Assembly: GCA_036847245.1 (NCBI GenBank)
Contig: DAIUAL010000047.1
Span: forward strand, 1 to 18,082
Direction: 5' to 3'
Source of the DNA: UBA4661 sp002405405
GTDB taxonomy: Bacteria; Bacteroidota; Ignavibacteria; Kapaibacteriales; UBA4661
Length of the DNA: 18,082 nucleotides
Every line of letters begins with the position of its first letter. Position 1 is the first letter of the stretch. Below, piece by piece: positions 9,352-16,553 of this stretch. A program made the position numbers and the translations under genes. The notes beneath the pieces were generated by a model. The model was not told where the DNA came from and searched no databases. It saw nothing but the letters and a program-made list of their open reading frames with translations.

Positions 9352-9951
9352 TCACACCGGAATCCACTTCGGAATATGGGGTGAAGCGGGTCGGTTGAGC
9401 ATGGTAACTGCCTCATCGATACTCGTAGCAACATGCAGGAGCATAGCATTTTCTTCTTTTAAAAAGCCATGGCGTACCATCGTAGCAAGGCATTCCAGCA
9501 AGCCCGAATAAAAGCCATCAACATTGAGCAAAATGATGGGTTTGCTGTGCAAGCCAAGTTGCCCCCATGTCAGCATTTCAAAGAGTTCGTCGAGTGTACC
9601 AAAGCCACCGGGCAGAGCAATGACCGCATCGCAGAGATTGCTCATGATCATTTTGCGTTCGTGCATCGTTTCAACGACAATCAGTCGTGTGATATGCTCA
9701 TGGGCAATTTCTTTTTGTTGAATGAAATCCGGTATAACACCGATAACTTCACCTTGATGAGCCAGCGTGCCATCGGCAACAGCACCCATCAAACCAACAT
9801 TTGAGCCACCATAGACAACGCCGATATTCTGCTCGGCAAGTGTTTTGCCCAAAGCATAGGCAGTGTTAGCAAAGACTTCATGGTGCCCAGAACTTGATCC
9901 GCAAAAGACAGCAACACGCCGCGCAGGAGCAGGAGAAAGAGAATTTGTCAT
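9352..9951 (-). CDS. LOG family protein (nucleoside 5'-monophosphate phosphoribohydrolase, TIGR00730)
   Basis: A 199-residue Rossmann-like protein of the LOG (Lonely Guy) family. Characterised members cleave the N-glycosidic bond of cytokinin ribotides or AMP, giving a free base and ribose 5-phosphate. The signature PGGFGTLDE lies at residues 114-122 with the usual glutamate, the MHERK motif with its conserved arginine at 96-100, and a phosphate-binding VYGGSNVGLMG at 46-56. The N-terminus VAVFCGSSSG is typical, and length is as expected. In bacteria these proteins are often annotated as lysine decarboxylase, which is an error carried from old entries. The frame begins 97 nt after the end of ppc on the same strand, and the DUF5946-like gene follows 34 nt downstream, suggesting a two-gene unit. 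Whether it makes cytokinin or recycles nucleotides cannot be told. Confidence 0.93.
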   Translation of the reverse strand: MTNSLSPAPARRVAVFCGSSSGHHEVFANTAYALGKTLAEQNIGVVYGGSNVGLMGAVADGTLAHQGEVIGVIPDFIQQKEIAHEHITRLIVVETMHERKMIMSNLCDAVIALPGGFGTLDELFEMLTWGQLGLHSKPIILLNVDGFYSGLLECLATMVRHGFLKEENAMLLHVATSIDEAVTMLNRPASPHIPKWIPV

Positions 9952-9999
9952 ACAAGTAAAAGAGATGCGTTAACAACAAGAGTATGTTATACTACCACA

Positions 10000-10032
10000 C
10001 GAACATACAACGTCATGTATGATGTAGCCAAA
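10000..10032 (-). promoter_or_regulatory. Weak candidate promoter for the LOG-family gene (Bacteroidota type)
   Basis: On the reverse strand TTTG (10032-10029) precedes TATGTTCG (10007-10000) by 21 nt, one base off the Bacteroidota pattern TTTG...TAnnTTTG. Transcription from it would leave a leader of about 40 nt. The same 97-nt gap holds a 7-bp dyad (9995-10001 with 10035-10041) that might instead fold after ppc. One match to a short degenerate motif is weak evidence. Confidence 0.2.
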
Positions 10033-10048
10033 TACGTGTGGAGAGTCT

Positions 10049-12841
10049 TTATCCGGTATTGCGAAGTCCTGCGGCAATGGCATTGATCGTGAGGAGGATA
10101 TGCTCCATCGTGGCACTGCCTGCGCCTATGCGCTCACGCTCCTCCGCACGCCATCTGCGAAGTAATTGCACTTGGCGGCGGTGCAATTCCCATAATGCTT
10201 GATCACGGAGATTTAACGATAGATACATGCGTGGTCGGCGTTCTTTGAGCGTACCACCAAAGAGATCATGCAAGACTGTTCGCGTACGCTCATACTCTGC
10301 CATAATTGTTGTCATGCACTGTTCACGAATGTTTGTGTCTTCGACAAGTTCGGCATACAGAGCCATGACATCGGGATTTACCGAAGCAATACTCGTTTCA
10401 ACATTCGTCAGCACATACCGCAGGAATGCCCAGTCGGGCAAGGCATGACGAATCTGCTCATAGCTTGTGGTATCTGTTTCTCGTAGATGAGCAAGTGTAC
10501 TGCCGACACCATACCAGCCGGGCAGATAGAATCGTGCTTGATTCCATGCAAAGACCCACGGAATTGCCCGCAAATCAGCCAGCGTACGCTTGCCTGTGCG
10601 CCGTGCAGGACGCGAACCAATGCGATGATGCTCCAGCGCATCTATCGGTGTAGCTTGTGCATAGAAGGTGAAAAATCCCTCGGTTTGAATAAGTTCTTCG
10701 TAAATCGAACGACTGTATTGCGACAGTGTATCGCCGAGTGATTCGAGTGGATGATGTTTTTGCATACCGCTATACAAGCGGGCTACAGAGTCCATTGCAC
10801 CTGATAGCAAGACTTCGACATTGAAGGCGGCAGTAGCCTTGTTGGCATATTTCTGCGCAATGGTTTCGCCTTGTTCTGTAATGCGAATATTGCCTCGAAA
10901 TGATTGCGGTGGAAGTGCTTGCAGAAATTGATAGGTTGGACCTGCTCCGCGACTGACAGTACCGCCACGACCATGAAAAAATCGGATATCAAGATTGAGT
11001 GTTCGTGCCAATTCTGCCATTGCCGACTGAGCCTTATGCAAATGCCATTGGCTTGCAAAGATGCCACCATCTTTGTTACTGTCACTGTAGCCGACCATAA
11101 CTTGCTGTGTCGGAACACGCTGGGTGCGATAACTACGCTGAGTAATGGCTTGCTCGGCAAAACTGCCAAGAATGCGTGTGCTGTGCTCTAAATCATCAAT
11201 CGTTTCAAAAAGTGGTACGACCGGTACACGACACACCAAGCCGTTCTCTGTCCACTCCGCTAAGCCCGCCTCGCGTGCCAACACATACACCACAAGCAAA
11301 TCCGACACATCGCGTGTCATGCTGACAATCAAACTTCCGATACCCGCCGAACCATACAAACGGATATGCTCGGCAACTACGCGATAGCACGACAACACGG
11401 CGTCGGCTTCGGCACCAATCGAACGGTGTGATAGGGCAAAAGGACGCGGAGAACGAAGCTCTTGCTCTAACCATGCACGGCGGTCAGTTTCGCTCCATGT
11501 GTCGAAAGCAAAGTCCTGTACACCGCTTGCTGACACAAGCTGCATGAGTGCTTTGTCATGAAAAGCACTGTTTTGGCGAATGTCAAGAACAGCCGAATGA
11601 AAACCAAAAGTGTGAATTGCCCGAAGCAATCGGCGTACATCAAGTGCAACCAATCGTTCCGCACCAACATCATCGAGCGAACGGGCAAGCAATTCGGCAT
11701 CATTGAGTAATTCTTCGGCATGGCGATATGCATGAGCATGGTCATGAATCCGTGTCGCATGATCGCGGACAACATCAACAGGCAAACGTGCCATCATCAT
11801 GTTCACGAATTGTCGCCATGGTTCGCCCGGATTGCGCAGTATAGCTTGTTCACCAAGTGTTCCTAAGTCCTGACGATAGATTTCCAAGCACTCAAGTAAG
11901 TAATCCGGTGGCGTTTGCAAATGATCTGCTAAACTCAGTTTCGCACCAAGTTCAAGCAGTCGTCGCCGAAGTACAATACATGCGTTCAAGCGCAAATCAA
12001 GCAGGGTTTTGGCGGTAATCTCTGCTGTAACAAAAGGATGTCCGTCACGGTCGCCACCAACCCATGTACCGAAGGAGACATGCGGTACACTTCCGCTTTG
12101 GTTGAGTGTGCGTGTATCCCATCCTACGGTGTGCCACGCATGATGCAAACGGCTTTCGACAATATCGAGGGCTTCGGGAAATACATTACGAAGATAATGA
12201 ATAACATTCCGCAGCTCGGATATGATGTCGGGCTTTTCAGCAAGCACTTCACCCGTGCGCCACAATCGCTCCAGTACAGCTTTGACATCATGACGAATCA
12301 TCTCTTGCTCGAAGGGTGTCCACACAGAGTTTTCGCGTTTGACTAAAAGCAAGTACAACTCACGGTAGTGCTCTAACATGGTCGCGCGTTTTGCTTCGGT
12401 GGGATGTGCTGTCAGTACCGGTTCGACATGAATATGATTCAGTGCACGCAGTACGGTGGATTCATCAATACCATCATTTTGCAATGCTTGCAACGAAGAG
12501 CCAAATAATCCTGCTACAGCTGTAAAACCCCGTTCCGATTCTTGTTTGCGGCGATATTGTACCGCGATATTTTCTTCAACAGAGTTGAGTAATTGAAAGC
12601 CAATCGAATATACCTGTGCAATGCGTTGGGTAAAATGCTGTGTTCCTATTTCTGCAAGGAATGATGTGTGATTGTCGGACTCAGCAGTAAAATAGGGCAG
12701 AAAAGGAATAAGATCGCCGAATCCTGTTTCAAAAAGAACTTCTCGAAAACAGCCAAAGAGATAGTCTGCATCGGTACGAAATTTCTCCGAGAGCATGGCT
12801 TCATCGGGTTGAGCGGGGTGGGGCATTGAGTTGGTGTGCAT
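10049..12841 (-). CDS. ppc: Phosphoenolpyruvate carboxylase
   Basis: This cytoplasmic enzyme adds bicarbonate to phosphoenolpyruvate, giving oxaloacetate and phosphate, and refills the citric acid cycle. At 930 residues it is close to the usual bacterial length. Catalytic landmarks are all present: LTAHPTEAKR with His146, GGDRDGHP at 262-269, GYSDSNKDGG at 584-593, FHGRGGTVSRGAGP from 622 with the second catalytic His, RITEQGE near 653-659, the AIPWVFAWNQ and PGWYG blocks, and the invariant C-terminal RNTG. The loop reads GGTVSRGAGP rather than the enterobacterial GGSIGRGG, a variant I associate with Bacteroidota and related phyla. The ATG at 12841 was chosen; the frame is open to 12937, but that extension is hydrophobic, Cys/Phe-rich and unlike the family. 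An ATG five codons further in (12826) is also possible. It is divergent from guaA. Confidence 0.97.
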   Translation of the reverse strand: MHTNSMPHPAQPDEAMLSEKFRTDADYLFGCFREVLFETGFGDLIPFLPYFTAESDNHTSFLAEIGTQHFTQRIAQVYSIGFQLLNSVEENIAVQYRRKQESERGFTAVAGLFGSSLQALQNDGIDESTVLRALNHIHVEPVLTAHPTEAKRATMLEHYRELYLLLVKRENSVWTPFEQEMIRHDVKAVLERLWRTGEVLAEKPDIISELRNVIHYLRNVFPEALDIVESRLHHAWHTVGWDTRTLNQSGSVPHVSFGTWVGGDRDGHPFVTAEITAKTLLDLRLNACIVLRRRLLELGAKLSLADHLQTPPDYLLECLEIYRQDLGTLGEQAILRNPGEPWRQFVNMMMARLPVDVVRDHATRIHDHAHAYRHAEELLNDAELLARSLDDVGAERLVALDVRRLLRAIHTFGFHSAVLDIRQNSAFHDKALMQLVSASGVQDFAFDTWSETDRRAWLEQELRSPRPFALSHRSIGAEADAVLSCYRVVAEHIRLYGSAGIGSLIVSMTRDVSDLLVVYVLAREAGLAEWTENGLVCRVPVVPLFETIDDLEHSTRILGSFAEQAITQRSYRTQRVPTQQVMVGYSDSNKDGGIFASQWHLHKAQSAMAELARTLNLDIRFFHGRGGTVSRGAGPTYQFLQALPPQSFRGNIRITEQGETIAQKYANKATAAFNVEVLLSGAMDSVARLYSGMQKHHPLESLGDTLSQYSRSIYEELIQTEGFFTFYAQATPIDALEHHRIGSRPARRTGKRTLADLRAIPWVFAWNQARFYLPGWYGVGSTLAHLRETDTTSYEQIRHALPDWAFLRYVLTNVETSIASVNPDVMALYAELVEDTNIREQCMTTIMAEYERTRTVLHDLFGGTLKERRPRMYLSLNLRDQALWELHRRQVQLLRRWRAEERERIGAGSATMEHILLTINAIAAGLRNTG

Positions 12842-12878
12842 GATTGCTGATGAAAACAAAGTGAGTATGTACCGAAAG

Positions 12879-12916
12879 CACTGCAAGCAAAGGAAAACAC
12901 TGCAATCAAACGAAAA
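12879..12916. repeat. Two tandem copies of a 19-bp unit between ppc and guaA
   Basis: CACTGCAAGCAAAGGAAAA (12879-12897) is followed at once by CACTGCAATCAAACGAAAA (12898-12916), 17 of 19 bases identical. It lies 38 nt upstream of the ppc start and 125 nt upstream of guaA, inside a purine-rich stretch. It could be a regulator site for ppc or simple slippage. Confidence 0.6.
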
Positions 12917-12972
12917 CAATCGGTGAAAGCAAAACAATTCGTGGAAGTTGGCGTAACTTGCACTTGAAATTT

Positions 12973-12988
12973 CTCTGCATCAGCAGAG
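12973..12988. promoter_or_regulatory. Small hairpin in the guaA leader region
   Basis: CTCTGC and GCAGAG form a perfect 6-bp stem with an ATCA loop, 53 nt before the guaA start. There is no T run and no purine-riboswitch-like three-stem structure around it, so its role is unclear. The rest of the 12842-13041 gap should hold both divergent promoters, but no clear core elements are visible. Confidence 0.25.
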
Positions 12989-13041
12989 TGTCTTTTCGAT
13001 AGATATACTTGATTCTTTCCTTTCATTCTCTTTGTTGTTTT

Positions 13042-14583
13042 ATGCTTCATGCCGAACGCTTATTGATTCTTGATTTTGGTTCGCAATACACGCAGCTCAT
13101 TGCTCGCAAAGTTCGTGAGTTGGGCGTGTATGCGGAGATTCATCCATTCAACATTTCGCAAGAGCAGATACATGCGATTGCGCCTAAAGGCATTATTCTC
13201 TCAGGCGGACCCTCCTCTGTGTATGGCGAGAATGCACCGATTCCGCACATTGATGTGTTTGCGCAGGGCGTGCCGGTGCTGGGTATTTGCTATGGCTTGC
13301 AATTAGTGGCGCATCAACTTGGTGGCGAAGTCAATAAAGCGGCAAAGCGTGAATTTGGTCGGGCGCGATTGGTGGTCGATCATGGCGATGATTTGCTGAA
13401 AGGTATTTCCACCGAGTCGCATATGTGGATGAGTCATGGTGAATCGATACCGCAATTACCAACAGGATTTGAAGTCATTGCCCACACCGAGAACGCTCCT
13501 ATTTGTGCCATTCGTAATGTGGAGCGCAGAATTTGGGGCGTACAATTTCACCCCGAAGTACATCACTCGACTGAAGGCAAAACCGTGTTGAGCAATTTTG
13601 TGTATGATCTCTGTGGCTGTGTTGGCGGCTGGAATGCCGCGTCTTTCATCGATGCAACCATTGCTGAAATTCGTGCGCAAGTCGGTAGCGCAGGCGTGAT
13701 TTGCGCTTTATCGGGCGGTGTCGATTCGACCGTAGCGGCAGTGCTGATTCACAAAGCCATCGGCGATCAATTACACTGCATTCATGTTGATTCCGGTTTG
13801 ATGCGTGCTGGCGAAAGCGAACATATCGAACAGATGTTCCGCGAACACTTTTCGATGAGTATCGAAGTGGTGAATGCCCGTGACCATTTCATGACAGCAT
13901 TACATGGGGTGAGCGACCCTGAGCGCAAACGTAAAATTATCGGTAAAGCTTTCATTGATGTTTTCGATCGTGCGGCGGAGAAATTCAGTGATGCCCAGTT
14001 CTTGGCGCAAGGAACGCTCTATCCCGATGTTATTGAATCGGTGAGCGTAAAAGGACCTTCCGTAACAATTAAAACACACCACAATGTGGGCGGTCTGCCG
14101 GAGGATATGAAATTCAAACTTATCGAACCCTTCCGCGAGCTATTCAAAGATGAAGTTAGTGCTGTAGGGCGTGCATTGGGCATACCCGATTGGTTTATCG
14201 AACGGCATCCATTCCCGGGACCCGGCTTGGCAATTCGCGTGTTGGGAGAAATCACCGAAGAGCGTTTGAATATCCTGCGCAAAGCTGATACAATTTACCT
14301 CGAAGAAATTCGCAAAGCAGGATTGTACAATGAGATTTGGCAAGCTTTTGCAGTGCTTCTGCCTGTGCAAAGTGTAGGCGTTATGGGCGATGAACGCACT
14401 TACGAAAACACCTGCGCTCTGCGTGCTGTAACGAGCGTTGATGGTATGACTGCTGATTGGTATCACATGCCATACGATGTCTTGGCAACGATGAGTAATC
14501 GCATTATCAACGAAGTGCGAGGCATCAATCGTGTGTGTTATGATATTTCCAGTAAACCGCCGGCAACGATTGAATGGGAGTAG
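13042..14583 (+). CDS. guaA: GMP synthase (glutamine-hydrolysing)
   Basis: This enzyme converts XMP to GMP using ATP and glutamine, the last step of guanine nucleotide synthesis. The 513 residues hold an N-terminal class I glutamine amidotransferase with nucleophile Cys83 in GICYGLQ and partners His170 and Glu172 in QFHPEVHHS. The ATP pyrophosphatase domain follows with its P-loop SGGVDS (224-229), and the C-terminal dimerisation domain ends KPPATIEWE. Length agrees with the usual ~515-525 residues. The ATG at 13042 places LLILDFGSQYTQLIARKVRE where it belongs; the frame is open to a TTG at 13009 but those 11 residues are not family-like. A gene of the YdeI/OmpD-associated family is joined to its 3' end, so the two are probably cotranscribed. 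The enzyme looks fully functional. Confidence 0.98.
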   Translation: MLHAERLLILDFGSQYTQLIARKVRELGVYAEIHPFNISQEQIHAIAPKGIILSGGPSSVYGENAPIPHIDVFAQGVPVLGICYGLQLVAHQLGGEVNKAAKREFGRARLVVDHGDDLLKGISTESHMWMSHGESIPQLPTGFEVIAHTENAPICAIRNVERRIWGVQFHPEVHHSTEGKTVLSNFVYDLCGCVGGWNAASFIDATIAEIRAQVGSAGVICALSGGVDSTVAAVLIHKAIGDQLHCIHVDSGLMRAGESEHIEQMFREHFSMSIEVVNARDHFMTALHGVSDPERKRKIIGKAFIDVFDRAAEKFSDAQFLAQGTLYPDVIESVSVKGPSVTIKTHHNVGGLPEDMKFKLIEPFRELFKDEVSAVGRALGIPDWFIERHPFPGPGLAIRVLGEITEERLNILRKADTIYLEEIRKAGLYNEIWQAFAVLLPVQSVGVMGDERTYENTCALRAVTSVDGMTADWYHMPYDVLATMSNRIINEVRGINRVCYDISSKPPATIEWE

Positions 14584-14585
14584 TC

Positions 14586-15113
14586 GTGGCAAAGAATACA
14601 GAACAGATTCGTACTCTTCATACTCGAGTCGAAAAACTTTTTTCGTCTGTTTGGTCCTATGGTGCATCGGTACCGCCGGAGATAGCAGATGAATTTCTGT
14701 ATGACAATGCACGGCGTGTTGTCTGTACTATCAACGGACAAGTGGAAATTCATTGTGCGATTATGCCACAAGGCGATGGTGCATGGTACATTCTGCTGAA
14801 CAAAGACATTCGCACCAAACTTGATCTTGAAATTGGCTCACCGGTGGAATTGTCTATTCGTCGTGACACCAGCGAATATGGCTTACCAATGTGCGAAGAG
14901 CTACGCGAAGTGTTTGCTACTGATGAGCGTGCTAACGAACGTTTTCACGCGCTGACACCCGGTCTGCAACGATCGCTCATTTATTGGGCGGGGAATGTCA
15001 AAAATCCCGAAAAGCGTATTGTGCGATGCTTGGCACTCGCTCAGATTCTTGTCGAAAGCGAAGGGAAACCTGATTTTAAGCGGTTGAATGAGATGATCAA
15101 AGTGCGAAGGTAG
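14586..15113 (+). CDS. YdeI/OmpD-associated family protein (DUF1905 plus OmdA-like C-terminus)
   Basis: A small cytoplasmic protein (175 residues from the GTG at 14586) of the group labelled YdeI/OmpD-associated or bacteriocin-protection. An N-terminal DUF1905-like beta domain spans about residues 20-85, with TINGQVEIHCAIMPQGDGAW and a GSPVELSIRRD strand. The C-terminal helical part has SEYGLPMCEELREVF and the signature LTPGLQRSLIYW, then NPEKRIVRCLALAQIL. Biochemical function is not established in the family. Two starts compete. GTG 14586 has GGGAG 5 nt upstream and leaves 2 nt after the guaA stop. ATG 14574 would overlap guaA by 10 nt but lacks a ribosome site. I prefer the GTG. Either way translation should be coupled to guaA. 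Confidence 0.88.
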   Translation: MAKNTEQIRTLHTRVEKLFSSVWSYGASVPPEIADEFLYDNARRVVCTINGQVEIHCAIMPQGDGAWYILLNKDIRTKLDLEIGSPVELSIRRDTSEYGLPMCEELREVFATDERANERFHALTPGLQRSLIYWAGNVKNPEKRIVRCLALAQILVESEGKPDFKRLNEMIKVRR

Positions 15114-15114
15114 A

Positions 15115-15130
15115 GAAGAAAATTTTCTTC
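15115..15130. repeat. Perfect 16-bp palindrome after the OmdA-like gene
   Basis: GAAGAAAATTTTCTTC is fully self-complementary and begins one base after the stop codon, directly beside the larger hairpin at 15131-15170. Read leftward it supplies the T-rich tail of that hairpin. Confidence 0.6.
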
Positions 15131-15170
15131 ATACAACAAGGGCAGGTATAATAATCTGCCCTTGTTGTAT
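15131..15170. terminator. Strong convergent terminator hairpin
   Basis: ATACAACAAGGGCAG (15131-15145) pairs perfectly with 15156-15170, a 15-bp stem with a 10-nt loop. It sits between the converging OmdA-like gene and the hydrolase/barrel-remnant region. Leftward it is followed by an A/T-rich tail with TTTTCTTC; rightward by GTTGTTTGAT. It probably stops transcription from both sides. Confidence 0.8.
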
Positions 15171-15188
15171 GTTGTTTGATGAATTCCA

Positions 15189-15229
15189 TCAAAACCCCAA
15201 CACATACGACACCTTCAGAAAAAATTGCC
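15189..15229. repeat. Direct repeat, left copy (pairs with 16150-16190)
   Basis: Bases 15189-15215 match 16150-16176 exactly (27 nt, reverse-strand codons KVSYVLGF plus stop). The match continues imperfectly to 15229, with 37 of 41 bases identical by hand count. The copies lie 961 bp apart in the same orientation and bracket the hydrolase gene. Confidence 0.85.
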
Positions 15230-15268
15230 AGTATCCTGCTGCACTTGCTACAAACCGAATGTTGGCTA
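15189..15268 (-). pseudogene. 3' remnant of an outer-membrane beta-barrel protein gene (copy 1)
   Basis: Directly after the hydrolase stop codon the reverse strand keeps about 25 codons of another frame. They read ANIRFVASAAGYW followed by QFFLKVSYVLGF and a stop. Alternating hydrophobic residues and a final Phe are the mark of the last strand of an outer-membrane barrel recognised by BamA. The second remnant at 16150-16325 ends QIFLKVSYVLGF, so both come from related genes. No start codon or signal peptide belongs to this copy; the rest of the gene is absent. It is too short to be a working gene. The family of the parent (TonB-dependent receptor or other barrel) cannot be told from the tail alone. 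Confidence 0.6.
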
Positions 15269-16009
15269 CTACTCTTTTTCGCCGATGTAGCTGGCAGCAA
15301 TTTCTGTTAGAATTCTGCATAATTCATGTGGTTTGCTGAAAAAAGGCGAATGGCTTGTTGCAAGTTGATATACTTTTTCACAAGGTGTTTCTATGTACAT
15401 CTTACGCTGAATGAATGGCGTTACTGCTTTGTCTTCTGTGCATTCAATGTAGTATCGTGGTACTACACCATAATTATCATCAGTAAGTCGCAATGGTGTT
15501 ACTCCTGTAGCTACACTTTCATTGCTTAAAATGTACTTCGCCATCTCTGAAATGTCATCTGGGCAGTCGTGGTATAAACCTTCTTTGAAAATTATGGACT
15601 GTAGGGTGTGCGAGTTTGTTTCGGGGTGCCGTGTAACATAAGGTTTTAGAATACCCTCTGTATCTTGTGCAGAATATTCAGCTTGCGTTTTACCATTCGG
15701 AATTAAGTAGGCAGCTAAATAAACTAACTTCTCAATTTTCTGTGGTCTATATTCTGCCGCCTGAGAAATAATAACTCCGTTTTTGCTGTGTCCAACGAGA
15801 ATGACTGAACCTTCTTCGTCGTCAATTATATCGGTTAGCTTTTTGACAGCAACATCCAATGTAACATCTTGAATAGGTGTTTTATCTCTGCCCATACCCG
15901 GCAAATCAATTGCAATGGCTTTGTGCCCTTGTCTTTCCAATATTGAAACCACTTTGTGCCAATTCCACGAGCTGTGCCACGAACCATGTATGAAAATAAA
16001 TGTACTCAT
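15269..16009 (-). CDS. Alpha/beta hydrolase (EstC/methylesterase-like)
   Basis: A 246-residue soluble alpha/beta-fold hydrolase, probably an esterase of the EstC/plant-methylesterase-like group; the substrate is unknown. The opening FIFIHGSWHSSWNW carries the oxyanion-hole HG (8-9). The nucleophile elbow is GHSKNG with Ser75, the acid is probably Asp193 in ECTEDKAVTP, and the base is His220 in SHSPFFSKP. The elbow has Asn where the standard GxSxG motif has its last Gly; relatives with GHSRAG show this site tolerates change. The ATG at 16009 has AAAGGA 7 nt upstream and gives the family N-terminus; the frame is open to 16039. Two 60-nt stretches counted by hand were 37 and 40% G+C, and the gene is richer in Lys and Asn codons than its neighbours. 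It is flanked by two copies of a barrel-gene tail, which suggests acquisition. Confidence 0.92.
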   Translation of the reverse strand: MSTFIFIHGSWHSSWNWHKVVSILERQGHKAIAIDLPGMGRDKTPIQDVTLDVAVKKLTDIIDDEEGSVILVGHSKNGVIISQAAEYRPQKIEKLVYLAAYLIPNGKTQAEYSAQDTEGILKPYVTRHPETNSHTLQSIIFKEGLYHDCPDDISEMAKYILSNESVATGVTPLRLTDDNYGVVPRYYIECTEDKAVTPFIQRKMYIETPCEKVYQLATSHSPFFSKPHELCRILTEIAASYIGEKE

Positions 16010-16061
16010 GTTTTTATCCTTTGATTGTTGAGAATACAAGATGATGTAAGATTACTTTTTC

Positions 16062-16074
16062 GTGCATACTGCAC
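16062..16074. promoter_or_regulatory. Short dyad upstream of the hydrolase, possible operator
   Basis: GTGCA (16062-16066) and TGCAC (16070-16074) are inverted around TAC, 53-65 nt before the hydrolase start. The position suits a regulator site, but the dyad is short and may be chance. Confidence 0.2.
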
Positions 16075-16149
16075 CGTCTGAACAAGGTTTACTGCATCTT
16101 AGAATGCTATTATGATGGTTTTGTTTCTAAAACTATCTTTGATCCAATC

Positions 16150-16190
16150 TCAAAACCCCAACACATACGACACCTTGAGGAAAATCTGCC
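16150..16190. repeat. Direct repeat, right copy (pairs with 15189-15229)
   Basis: This is the same 27 identical bases followed by 14 partly matching bases as at 15189-15229. It covers the final codons and stop of the barrel remnant. Recombination between the copies would remove the hydrolase gene. Confidence 0.85.
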
Positions 16191-16325
16191 GACTGTCGCG
16201 CAGAAGCGAAGCGGGCGAGCGCATGTTGTATCTGCGGCACAAAGTGTTTGTGGAGCAGAAGTCAAAATAGTATAAAGCATCCCTATCGCCCCTCCAAGAA
16301 GGGCGAGAAATCGAAGAGTTTTCAT
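16150..16325 (-). pseudogene. Deleted outer-membrane protein gene: signal peptide joined out of frame to a barrel tail (copy 2)
   Basis: An ATG at 16325 opens a clear signal peptide: MKTLRF, a hydrophobic core LALLGGAIGMLYTILTS, and a likely cleavage after TLCA (about residue 30). Within about 50 nt the sequence becomes, in a different frame, RYNMRSPASLLRDSRQ followed by IFLKVSYVLGF and a stop at 16150-16152. This is the last strands of an outer-membrane barrel, related to copy 1. The start and end of one secreted-barrel gene therefore seem to have been brought together by an internal deletion that also broke the frame. Read straight on, the signal-peptide frame ends at 16110 as a 71-residue Cys-containing peptide, whose latter part is the shifted reading of the tail; I do not believe it is functional. 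Confidence 0.6.
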
Positions 16326-16553
16326 ACAAGAAGAACGAAAAAATGAATGAAGTCGAGAAGAACGTGGAGCAAGTATTCCGATCAATGTGCCGGCGCGATT
16401 TCAAGGAAATACTCTGCTCTTTATCGTGTCGTGAGTCCTATTGTACATTGTGAAAAGGAGTTCTTTAATCTGATGCAAATTCAGCAAAGACAAGGAGCAT
16501 CTCAACCCGATTCTTGCGGACTTTATGCACGACAAGTTGAGCTGAACATGGTA

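Noticed and set aside
12842..12937. 32-codon upstream extension of ppc
   Set aside because: It is Phe/Cys-rich and unlike PEP carboxylase N-termini. It covers the tandem repeat region and has a normal ATG downstream.
13009..13041. TTG start giving an 11-residue extension of guaA
   Set aside because: The ATG at 13042 places the family N-terminus correctly; the extension is not conserved-looking.
12842..13041. Purine riboswitch before guaA
   Set aside because: Only one small 6-bp hairpin is present, with no three-way junction or conserved purine aptamer loops.
15189..16190. Insertion sequence or transposon around the hydrolase
   Set aside because: No transposase and no inverted terminal repeats. 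The direct repeat is coding sequence of a barrel tail and too long for a usual target duplication.
16110..16325. Short secreted Cys-containing peptide as a real gene
   Set aside because: Its second half is the shifted reading of a barrel C-terminus, so the frame is better explained by a deletion.
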